27,623 nucleotides of DNA from contig JALOTS010000008.1 in assembly GCA_025457785.1 (NCBI GenBank), forward strand, positions 1 through 27,623, written 5' to 3'. Under the pieces are notes generated by a model that did no database searches, was not told where the DNA came from, and saw only the letters and a list, made by a program, of their open reading frames with translations. The position numbers and the translations under genes are program-made. Positions within the stretch are counted from its first letter, which is position 1, and the number at the start of each line of letters is the position of its first letter. Below are positions 1-5,764 of this stretch, in pieces. The DNA comes from Pontiellaceae bacterium. Its GTDB lineage: Bacteria > Verrucomicrobiota > Kiritimatiellia > Kiritimatiellales > Tichowtungiaceae.

Positions 1-114
1 GCCCTGACCGCTCAGGTTCCGCTGGTCACAGGCAACCAAAAACACTTCCCGCCGGACAAAGCCCGAAACTGCAAAATCTATACTCCGGCAGAATTTGTGC
101 AAAATCACTTGTAA
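1..114 (+). CDS. PIN-domain toxin-like protein, C-terminal part (5' end outside window)
   Basis: The frame is open from the first base and gives 37 residues before TAA at 112-114. It contains VTGNQKHFP followed by a TPAEF segment. These are typical of the C-terminus of the PIN-domain family annotated as putative toxin-antitoxin toxin component (COG1569 type), which are predicted metal-dependent ribonucleases. The catalytic acidic residues nearer the N-terminus lie outside the window, so activity cannot be judged. No antitoxin gene follows within the next 270 bases on this strand; any partner would have to lie upstream. The call rests on a short motif match only. Confidence 0.6.
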   Translation, partial: ALTAQVPLVTGNQKHFPPDKARNCKIYTPAEFVQNHL

Positions 115-387
115 CCCTGCGCCCGCCTGAACCGCCCCGAAAACTTCTTTGCCACAGAAGAGCGCATGGATCGCAAAAAACTGAAGCCTGCAACAAGCTC
201 AACAAAAACAGGTTGTAAAAAAGCAAAACAGATGAACCCCTCACTTCAACAAACAGCATCGTCCAAAACGACGCAATGTGCGGGCTGCTACTCTGACCTT
301 GGAGCTGGGAAGAGAGAACTTAATAAAATGTATAGATTTACAGACCACTTCGCCTTTTTCCTAAGCTTTTCTTGGCACACCTAAAAT
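115..387. other. Non-coding stretch between PIN gene and the minus-strand gene
   Basis: No convincing gene is seen. The short open frames here lack an SD and any recognisable motif. The stretch contains one left-type arm of the dispersed inverted-repeat family (listed separately at 148-180) and an A-rich tract at about 196-235. No clear intrinsic terminator was found for either converging gene. Confidence 0.5.
148..180 (+). repeat. Dispersed inverted-repeat arm, left type (L0)
   Basis: The segment begins TTTGCCACAGAAGAGCGCAT and ends in an A-run. It matches the left arm at 4282-4314 (TTTGCCACAAGAGAGCAC...) and the reverse complements of the right arms at 1112, 1189, 2428 and 4749. Alignment was by eye. 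It is the outermost left arm seen; the nearest right arm is at 1112-1143, so the pair would enclose the AT-rich gene at 388-900. Confidence 0.55.
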
Positions 388-900
388 TCATTGGCCCCTT
401 TTCTGTGTCTCTTCCCTTTCCCACTCCTTCATTTTATCATCCATCATCTTATCTAGATCAGAATACGGTCCAATTAGATGACTAAATTCATTATCTGGTC
501 CACAATCATAAATTGGTTGAGTTTCTGTTTCCCTAAACCCAGAAAAGGCTAATTTACCTTCTTCATCAAAAAGAACGTATAAACCATCGGGATGTTTTCG
601 CCAAAGCATATGGGGGTTGTTAGAAGTGAATTCAAAATAATCAACAGGCCAAAACCAAACATTTTGATTGTCAGAATTGAAAGGTTGGCCAACGATTTTT
701 TCCACCGCAGATTTCGACAATCCTTTTCTTAACCGAAAATCTATGAATTTAATGTTTCCTTTCAATTCCTTGATAAAATAATGAGGCCCAACACTACGGA
801 TACTGGAACTAGCGTATTGGCACCTAACGTATAGCCCTAAAACGATTGTAATCAATGTGCCGATTAAGATACCAACAATAAAAATCGATGACTTCTTCAT
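388..900 (-). CDS. Membrane-anchored protein of unknown function
   Basis: The 170-residue protein starts at ATG 900 (complement); an in-frame TTG lies two codons upstream. A weak purine stretch (GAAAGAG) precedes the start. Residues 5-24 form a hydrophobic segment after MKKSS, consistent with an uncleaved N-terminal anchor or signal peptide; the rest is soluble and probably extracytoplasmic. Residues 59-73 read KGLSKSAVEKIVGQP, which resembles the short helix-turn seen in SmpA/BamE-like proteins (G-S-x-x-x-V-x-x-x-G-x-P). That is suggestive only. The C-terminus is highly charged. The gene is clearly richer in AT than the bat genes, runs opposite to everything else in the window, and sits between arms of the repeat family, so it may be acquired DNA. 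No function is assigned. Confidence 0.7.
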   Translation of the reverse strand: MKKSSIFIVGILIGTLITIVLGLYVRCQYASSSIRSVGPHYFIKELKGNIKFIDFRLRKGLSKSAVEKIVGQPFNSDNQNVWFWPVDYFEFTSNNPHMLWRKHPDGLYVLFDEEGKLAFSGFRETETQPIYDCGPDNEFSHLIGPYSDLDKMMDDKMKEWEREETQKRGQ

Positions 901-1111
901 TACCAACTCTTTCGGTTAGAGGTCGCATCACATTTAGGGGGCACTTTATGTTACCGGTCACCCAAAATGCACCACCCATGAGTACTTTTTTTCCTTCCAC
1001 CCCATCCCTTTACGCGGGAAACTGTGCCCCTTTTTTCCGGAGATTGGAACCTTTTCTGCGGAAAATATTTTGATCATATTCTTTTTTGATTGCGGGTATG
1101 CCTCGCCGGGA

Positions 1112-1143
1112 ATTTTGTGTTCTTGCGCTCCTTTGCGGCTAAA
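1112..1143 (-). repeat. Dispersed inverted-repeat arm, right type (R1)
   Basis: Reads TTTTGTGTTCTTGCGCTCCT then TTGCGGCTAA. It matches the arm at 4749-4782 (CTTTTGTGTCCTTTGCGCTC...) at most positions. It points in the opposite sense to L0 at 148-180. Confidence 0.65.
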
Positions 1144-1164
1144 AACATTCTCTTCATTCGGAAA

Positions 1165-1184
1165 ACGCGGTGAGGACACCGCGT
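1165..1184. repeat. Perfect short hairpin between two repeat arms
   Basis: ACGCGGTG, loop AGGA, CACCGCGT: a perfect 8-bp GC-rich stem with a 4-base loop. No T-run follows, so it is not an intrinsic terminator. It sits exactly between the two same-orientation arms R1 and R2. Confidence 0.7.
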
Positions 1185-1188
1185 CTAC

Positions 1189-1220
1189 TCTTTGCGCCCT
1201 TTGCGATCCTTTGTGGTTAA
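1189..1220 (-). repeat. Dispersed inverted-repeat arm, right type (R2)
   Basis: Reads TCTTTGCGCCCTTTGCGATC then CTTTGTGGTTAA. It shares the TTTGCG...CTTT-G-GG-TAA pattern of R1, R3 (2428-2461) and R4 (4749-4782). It is in tandem with R1, with 45 bases between them. Confidence 0.65.
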
Positions 1221-1305
1221 CAAACTCTCCCGCCAGCATTTCGGGGAAATCCGGAAATAACTGTGGATAGCATCCAAAACCACCGACATTACGGGCCGTC
1301 TTCGC

Positions 1306-1321
1306 ATTACAAGACTGTAAT
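1306..1321. promoter_or_regulatory. Small dyad upstream of moxR (possible operator)
   Basis: ATTACA-AGAC-TGTAAT is a perfect 6-bp inverted repeat with a 4-base spacer, 72 bases before the moxR start. It could be an operator or a chance dyad; nothing else supports it. Confidence 0.2.
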
Positions 1322-1392
1322 GAATAAAATGTTGAAAATCGCACGTCACGGAATACGCTTTAATCAGAAATTCGAACGAAAGGAGATTTGAT

Positions 1393-2379
1393 ATGGCAGG
1401 CATAGAAATTATTAACCAAAAAGTTCGTGAACAAAGCGCGTTTATTCCCGTGCTCAAGGCCGAAATCGGCAAAGTGATCGTCGGGCAGGATTATCTCATC
1501 GACCGTCTCATCATCGGGATGCTCTCCAACGGGCATGTGCTGCTCGAAGGCGTTCCGGGGCTGGCCAAAACCCTGACGGTAAAAACGCTGGCCGCCGCCC
1601 TGCAGACCTCGTTTCACCGGATTCAGTTTACGCCCGACCTGCTGCCCGCAGACGTCATCGGTACGCTGATCTACAATCCGAAGGAGTCTGATTTCATCAT
1701 TAAAAAAGGACCGGTCTTCGCCAATATGATTCTGGCCGATGAAATCAACCGCGCCCCCGCCAAGGTTCAGAGCGCTCTGCTCGAGGCCATGCAGGAACAC
1801 CAGGTGACCATCGGCGACCAGACGTTCCATCTGCCCGAACCGTTCCTCGTAATGGCAACAGAAAATCCGATCGAACAGGAAGGCACCTATCCCCTGCCCG
1901 AGGCGCAGGTCGACCGCTTCATGCTCAAACTGAAAATCGACTACCCGACACTGGATGAAGAACGGAAAATTCTGGAACGGATGGCCCGCACGGAAACAGA
2001 TATTACGGTAAATCCGGTGATCAATCCGGAAGCCATTCTGTCGGCCCGCCGCATGGTGGATGAAATTTATATGGACGACAAAATCAAGGAATACATCCTG
2101 AGTATCGTCTTTGCCACGCGCGAACCGGAAAAATACGGGCTGAAAATCAAAGACTATCTGCGCTACGGGGCCAGCCCGCGCGCCACCATCGCCCTGACCA
2201 TCGGGGCCCGCGCCCACGCCTTCCTGCAGGGCCGCGGCTACGTCACGCCGCAGGATGTCAAATCCATCGCCCCCGACATCCTCCGCCACCGCATCATCAT
2301 CTCCTACGAAGCCGAAGCCGAGGAACTGACCTCCGAACTGCTGATCGACCAGATTCTGTCTGAAATTCCAGTTCCATAA
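1393..2379 (+). CDS. moxR: MoxR-family AAA+ ATPase
   Basis: The 328-residue protein is full length for a MoxR AAA+ ATPase, a chaperone-like enzyme that works with VWA-domain partners in assembly or maturation of complexes. Visible motifs are Walker A GVPGLAKT (53-60), Walker B MILADE (112-117), sensor 1 ATENP (155-159) with the family-typical EQEGTYPLPEAQ after it, and sensor 2 GASPRA (259-264), followed by the helical lid. The start is supported by AAAGGAG (1379-1385) eight bases before ATG. It is the first gene of the bat operon. The next gene, for a DUF58 protein, begins 87 bases later across an inverted-repeat element rather than by overlap, unlike most junctions of this operon. The protein is cytosolic and probably acts at the membrane with BatA/BatB. 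Confidence 0.95.
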   Translation: MAGIEIINQKVREQSAFIPVLKAEIGKVIVGQDYLIDRLIIGMLSNGHVLLEGVPGLAKTLTVKTLAAALQTSFHRIQFTPDLLPADVIGTLIYNPKESDFIIKKGPVFANMILADEINRAPAKVQSALLEAMQEHQVTIGDQTFHLPEPFLVMATENPIEQEGTYPLPEAQVDRFMLKLKIDYPTLDEERKILERMARTETDITVNPVINPEAILSARRMVDEIYMDDKIKEYILSIVFATREPEKYGLKIKDYLRYGASPRATIALTIGARAHAFLQGRGYVTPQDVKSIAPDILRHRIIISYEAEAEELTSELLIDQILSEIPVP

Positions 2380-2382
2380 AAA

Positions 2383-2461
2383 ATTCACCGCAAAAGAACA
2401 CAAGGGACACAAAAAGTTACCTGCCCGTTCTTTTGCGATCTCTGCGTTCTTTCGCGGTTAA
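2383..2461. repeat. Empty inverted-repeat element (L3-R3 hairpin) between moxR and the DUF58 gene
   Basis: The left arm 2383-2416 (ATTCACCGCAAAAGAACACA...) and right arm 2428-2461 (TTCTTTTGCGATCTCTGCGT...) are imperfect reverse complements, with about two thirds to three quarters of positions pairing and an 11-base centre. The arms match those flanking the GxxExxY gene at 4282-4782. The element starts 3 bases after the moxR stop and ends 5 bases before the DUF58 start. It looks like a non-autonomous, MITE-like copy. As RNA it could fold into a long hairpin between two cistrons. Confidence 0.75.
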
Positions 2462-2466
2462 CTAAA

Positions 2467-3363
2467 ATGAACCCGTCCACCAACAGTCATAAAGAGCTTC
2501 TGAAAAAAATCAGAAGAATCGAGATCAAGACCCGCACGGCCGTTAACGATGTGTTTGCCGGGCGCTATCACAGCGTCTTTAAAGGCCGCGGGATGGAGTT
2601 CGACGAGGTACGCGAATATGTTCCGGGCGATGACATCCGCGCCATCGACTGGAACGTCACCGCCCGTACCGGCGTGCCGCATATCAAAAAATTTGTCGAA
2701 GAGCGCGAAATGACGGTGATGCTGCTGGTGGACATCAGCAGATCAAACGCCTTCGGCAGCACCGGACAGCTCAAACGCGATCTGGCCGCCGAAGTGGCCG
2801 CCATGCTGGCGTTTTCCGCGACACGCAACAACGACCGCATCGGACTGATTCTCTTTTCCGATCAGGTGGAAAAATATGTTCCGCCGCGCAAAGGGACAGC
2901 CTCCCATGTCCTGCGCCTGATCCGCGAAATTCTCGATCACGTTCCGCAAAGCCGCAAAACCGATGCAAGTGTTGCGCTCAACTTCCTGAATCACACCACC
3001 ACCCGCAAAGCCGTGACCTTTCTGATCAGCGATTTCATCTTTCCGGCGACCTACGAAAAACCGCTGAAAATCACCGCCCGCCGGCACGATTTAATAGCTG
3101 TGACCATCGCCGACCGTCACGAGCAGACCTGGCCCAAGGCCGGTCTCGTCGAGTGGCGCGACCCGGAAAGCAACCGCCGCATTCTGGTGGATACATCCAG
3201 CGCGGCTGTACGCAGCGCCCTGCTCCTCGCTCAGGAACAGCGGCGCGACGCGCTGCAGCAGCTCCTGCACCGTGCAGGCATCGACACCGTCGAACTGTTC
3301 ACCGGCGAGCCCTACGACCGCGCCTTTATGAAATTTTTCCGGCAACGGAGTAAAAGAAGATGA
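2467..3363 (+). CDS. DUF58 domain protein of the MoxR/Bat operon
   Basis: The 298-residue protein has the hallmarks of DUF58 (PF01882), a VWA-like family almost always encoded next to moxR. Near residues 33-45 it carries GRYHSVFKGRGMEFDEVREY followed by PGDDIRAIDWNVTAR, the signature of the family. A MIDAS-type DISRS follows at about residue 95. No membrane segment is visible, so it is probably a cytosolic adaptor between MoxR and the membrane VWA proteins. The chosen ATG gives the family-typical N-terminus (KELLKKIRRIEIKTR). There is no SD: the bases before ATG are the end of a repeat arm (GGTTAACTAAA). The stop overlaps the next start (ATGA at 3360). Confidence 0.92.
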   Translation: MNPSTNSHKELLKKIRRIEIKTRTAVNDVFAGRYHSVFKGRGMEFDEVREYVPGDDIRAIDWNVTARTGVPHIKKFVEEREMTVMLLVDISRSNAFGSTGQLKRDLAAEVAAMLAFSATRNNDRIGLILFSDQVEKYVPPRKGTASHVLRLIREILDHVPQSRKTDASVALNFLNHTTTRKAVTFLISDFIFPATYEKPLKITARRHDLIAVTIADRHEQTWPKAGLVEWRDPESNRRILVDTSSAAVRSALLLAQEQRRDALQQLLHRAGIDTVELFTGEPYDRAFMKFFRQRSKRR

Positions 3364-4328
3364 AGTTCGATGTCCGGTATTTGACATGTGTTGCGGGAAT
3401 CCTGCTGCTCTGCGGATGCGGCCAGCCGGTCGCGCCGCTTCCGCCGGACAGTTTCGTCGCACGCGCCGTTTTAAGCACAGACACCATCACCGTCGGCGGC
3501 CCGGCAACCCTGACGCTGACCGCCCGCCATCCGGCCGGCAGCACGGTGTTTTTTCCGGACATTGGAAACGGCAAGAAAGTCGTCGTGCGCGGACGTTCCT
3601 CGGACACCCGGCAGATTGCCGAAGGCATTCTGGAGTCGGAGGAACTCTATCAACTCACCTCATTCCGTGTCGGCGACTGGATTGTTGCCACCAATCCCGT
3701 TGCCTGCACCTTTTCAAACGGCACCGGAAAACAGCAGGCGCTGCCCGAATTGATTCTGCATGTACAAAGCTCGCTGGGTCCGGACAACGCCACCCTGCTG
3801 TCGGACATCAAGCCCATCGTGAAACCTCCGTTGCAGTTATCGCGAACGGCATGGATTATACTGCTTATCGCGGCACTGGCACTTTTGGCCGGAATCGTCA
3901 CGCTCCTGTACCTGCGCAAACCGCGCGCGGTCCCGCAAACGGCCCCGCCGCTGCCGCCGCATGTCATCGCCGGTCAGGCCCTCGCGGCCCTGCGTACCAA
4001 AGAGTGGATTCCCGAGCCGTTCTTCACAGAGCTTTCGTTCATCCTGCGCACCTACCTCGAAGACCGGTTTGAGCTGCACGCGCCGGAATCGACCACCGAG
4101 GAGCTCACCCGTGCCATGACCTCCGATAAACGTCTGGAAATCAAAGAACAGCAGACGTTGCGGAACTTTATGACACAGGCCGACCTCGTAAAATTCGCCC
4201 GCGCCGATGCCGCGCAGGAAGTTATGCAAACCGCCTTCACCACCGTTGAGCAGTTCGTGGAACAAACTAAACAGGAAGAACATTTGCCACAAGAGAGCAC
4301 AGAGAACTCAAAAAGGAAGGACACATAA
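3360..4328 (+). CDS. Bat-operon membrane protein, putative lipoprotein with cytoplasmic tail
   Basis: The 322-residue protein begins with a lipoprotein-type signal (LLLCGC near residues 16-21, probable lipidation at the Cys). A beta-rich extracytoplasmic part follows, then a transmembrane segment at about 162-184 (WIILLIAALALLAGIVTLLY) and a helical C-terminal part (AGQALAALRTKEWIPEPFF...). The tail resembles the region after the membrane segment of BatD-like proteins and the extra membrane protein often found between DUF58 and BatA. The start overlaps the DUF58 gene stop (ATGA). The last 15 or so residues (about HLPQESTENSKRKDT) are encoded by the left arm of the repeat element at 4282-4314, so the native end was probably replaced when that element inserted. 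The stop TAA overlaps the next start (TAATG). Confidence 0.8.
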   Translation: MKFDVRYLTCVAGILLLCGCGQPVAPLPPDSFVARAVLSTDTITVGGPATLTLTARHPAGSTVFFPDIGNGKKVVVRGRSSDTRQIAEGILESEELYQLTSFRVGDWIVATNPVACTFSNGTGKQQALPELILHVQSSLGPDNATLLSDIKPIVKPPLQLSRTAWIILLIAALALLAGIVTLLYLRKPRAVPQTAPPLPPHVIAGQALAALRTKEWIPEPFFTELSFILRTYLEDRFELHAPESTTEELTRAMTSDKRLEIKEQQTLRNFMTQADLVKFARADAAQEVMQTAFTTVEQFVEQTKQEEHLPQESTENSKRKDT

Positions 4329-4780
4329 TGGACGAAAAAATTAAACAACTATGTGATCTGGTTCGCGAAACATCCTACGCAATTCACGAATACCACGGAA
4401 CCGGCCATCTCGAAAAAGTATATGAAAACGCACTGGTTCACCGGTTGAGAAAAGCCGGATTGAACGTTCAACAGCAACACCCCCTGAAAGTCTATGACGA
4501 AGATGGCACAGAAATTGGAGATTACTGCGCCGACCTGATTGTTGAAGGTATTTTGATTATTGAACTCAAAGCATGCAAAACCTTTTCTGAAGAGCATAAA
4601 GCTCAAATTATCGGCTACCTCCGCTCTGCCAATCTAGAACACGGGCTGTTGATTAACTTTGGCTCCTATAAATTTCAAATACAGAAGTTCGTCATGAACA
4701 AACTGGAACGTTCTTCGAGCTTACCCAAAGCCCTCTCCTTTATTTTCTCTTTTGTGTCCTTTGCGCTCTTTCGTGGCTAA
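4328..4780 (+). CDS. GxxExxY family protein (PD-(D/E)XK nuclease-like)
   Basis: The 150-residue protein carries the name-giving motif GHLEKVY (G26, E29, Y32). It also has a PD-(D/E)XK-type core: D69 in YCADL, then E79 and K81 in ILIIELKA, with Q93 in the helix after it. This matches the GxxExxY family (TIGR04256; related Pfam PDDEXK_3), whose role is unknown. The SD GGAAGG (4315-4320) precedes the ATG, which overlaps the previous stop as TAATG, so it is probably translated with the bat genes. The final segment (about residues 137-150, LSFIFSFVSFALFRG region) is encoded by the right repeat arm and is probably not part of the fold. The gene is AT-richer than its neighbours and functionally foreign to the bat operon. 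A role in moving or maintaining the repeats is my inference. Confidence 0.85.
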   Translation: MDEKIKQLCDLVRETSYAIHEYHGTGHLEKVYENALVHRLRKAGLNVQQQHPLKVYDEDGTEIGDYCADLIVEGILIIELKACKTFSEEHKAQIIGYLRSANLEHGLLINFGSYKFQIQKFVMNKLERSSSLPKALSFIFSFVSFALFRG

Positions 4781-4782
4781 AT
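4749..4782 (-). repeat. Right arm (R4) of the GxxExxY element
   Basis: Reads CTTTTGTGTCCTTTGCGCTC then TTTCGTGGCTAA. It overlaps the end and stop codon of the GxxExxY gene and ends 10 bases before the batA start. It pairs with the left arm at 4282-4314. Confidence 0.75.
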
Positions 4783-4792
4783 AAATATTAAT

Positions 4793-5764
4793 ATGAAATT
4801 CGCTTATCCATATTTGCTGCTGTTGCTCGTGCTGATTCCGGTGCTGCTGTGGTGGCGTGCGCGCCGCCGCGAAGCGGCAATCAATTTCCCGGACGGCGCA
4901 CTACTGAGCAAACTGCCCGTCAACTGGACGGTTCGTCTGCAGCCGCTGCTGCCCGCGCTTTACGCGCTGGGACTGGCCTGCCTGATTGTCGCCATCGCCC
5001 GCCCGCAAAAGGGTCTTCAGGAAAGCCGGGTCAATACCGAAGGCGTGGATATTGTCCTGCTGCTTGACCTCTCGACCTCGATGGAAACCCCGGACTTCGC
5101 CCGCAACGGCCAGCGTCAGACCCGCATCGAATCCGCCAAACAGGTGATCAGCGAATTTATTGAAAAACGCAGAGACGACCGGATCGGCATGGTCGGCTTC
5201 GCGGCACTGCCCTACTCCATCGCCCCGCTGACCCTCGATCACAGTTGGCTGGTACAGCGCATGGACGGATTACGTACCGGCGTGCTGGAAGACGGAACGG
5301 CCATCGGCGATGCGATTGCCTCGGCCGTCAACCGCCTGCGCGACAGCGAGGCCAAAAGCCGCATCGTAATTCTGCTGACTGACGGCCTGAACAATCGCGG
5401 CGAATTAAAACCGGAGAACGCCGCCCAGGCAGCCGCCGCGCTTGGCATTAAAATCTACACGGTCGGAATCGGCGGCGGACTGCCGATCCAGCAGGGCTTT
5501 TTTACCATGGCGCCGCAGGAAATGGACGAAACCTCGCTCCGGCGCATTGCCGAAATCAGCAAGGCGGAGTTTTTCCGCGCCCGCGATCTGAAAACTCTTG
5601 AAGAGGTCTACGACACCATTGACCAGCTCGAAAAAACGGAAATCGAAATGCTGCAATTCACCCGCTATGAGGAGAAAGCCGGCACTTGGCTGGTCGCCGC
5701 GCTGGTTTTCCTGACCTTGGAAAAAATCCTTTCACTCACACGTTTAGGGAGGCTTCCGGAATGA
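4793..5764 (+). CDS. batA: BatA, membrane-anchored VWA protein
   Basis: The 323-residue protein is of the usual BatA length. It has an N-terminal membrane segment (residues 5-21), a second at about 45-66 (LLPALYALGLACLIVAI), a VWA domain with MIDAS DLSTS (D92, S94, S96), and a C-terminal membrane segment near 296-312. The TDGLNNRG loop is typical of the family. Bat proteins were named for aerotolerance in Bacteroides; the VWA domain faces the periplasm and is thought to bind partner proteins through a metal. The start has no SD: TAAATAAATATTAAT from the edge of the GxxExxY element precedes the ATG. The stop overlaps the batB start (ATGA at 5761-5764). Confidence 0.93.
   Translation: MKFAYPYLLLLLVLIPVLLWWRARRREAAINFPDGALLSKLPVNWTVRLQPLLPALYALGLACLIVAIARPQKGLQESRVNTEGVDIVLLLDLSTSMETPDFARNGQRQTRIESAKQVISEFIEKRRDDRIGMVGFAALPYSIAPLTLDHSWLVQRMDGLRTGVLEDGTAIGDAIASAVNRLRDSEAKSRIVILLTDGLNNRGELKPENAAQAAAALGIKIYTVGIGGGLPIQQGFFTMAPQEMDETSLRRIAEISKAEFFRARDLKTLEEVYDTIDQLEKTEIEMLQFTRYEEKAGTWLVAALVFLTLEKILSLTRLGRLPE
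5747..5752 (+). promoter_or_regulatory. Shine-Dalgarno site fixing the batB start
   Basis: GGGAGG lies eight bases before ATG 5761. This start is preferred over the longer in-frame opening at 5686, which would overlap batA by 79 bases and add residues unlike BatB. Confidence 0.8.

Larger units (their letters stand above)
901..1392. other. Intergenic region upstream of moxR, rich in repeat arms
   Basis: About 490 bases without a supported gene. It holds two right-type arms of the dispersed repeat family (1112-1143 and 1189-1220), a perfect 8-bp hairpin between them (1165-1184), and a small dyad (1306-1321). The bat operon promoter should lie here. A weak candidate is TTGAAA near 1333 followed after 16 bases by TACGCT, which is not convincing. 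The minus-strand open frames in this stretch overlap the repeats and look spurious. Confidence 0.5.
4282..4782. mobile_element. Inverted-repeat-bounded element carrying a GxxExxY nuclease-like gene
   Basis: The left arm is 4282-4314 (TTTGCCACAAGAGAGCAC...) and the right arm 4749-4782. The reverse complement of the right arm begins TTTAGCCACGAAAGAGCGCA, and the two arms agree over about 30 bases with scattered mismatches. The single gene between them (4328-4780) almost fills the interior. The same arms occur without a gene at 2383-2461 and singly at 148, 1112 and 1189. The element interrupts an operon in which most other genes overlap. Its mobility is inferred from this architecture; no target-site duplication was identified. 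Confidence 0.6.

Noticed and set aside
958..1472. Minus-strand frames upstream of moxR
   Set aside because: They run across repeat arms and into the moxR start, have no SD and show no family features.
1360..2412. Long minus-strand open frame of 350 codons opposite moxR
   Set aside because: It is a shadow of moxR, whose motifs are intact on the plus strand; its composition is atypical and it has no SD.
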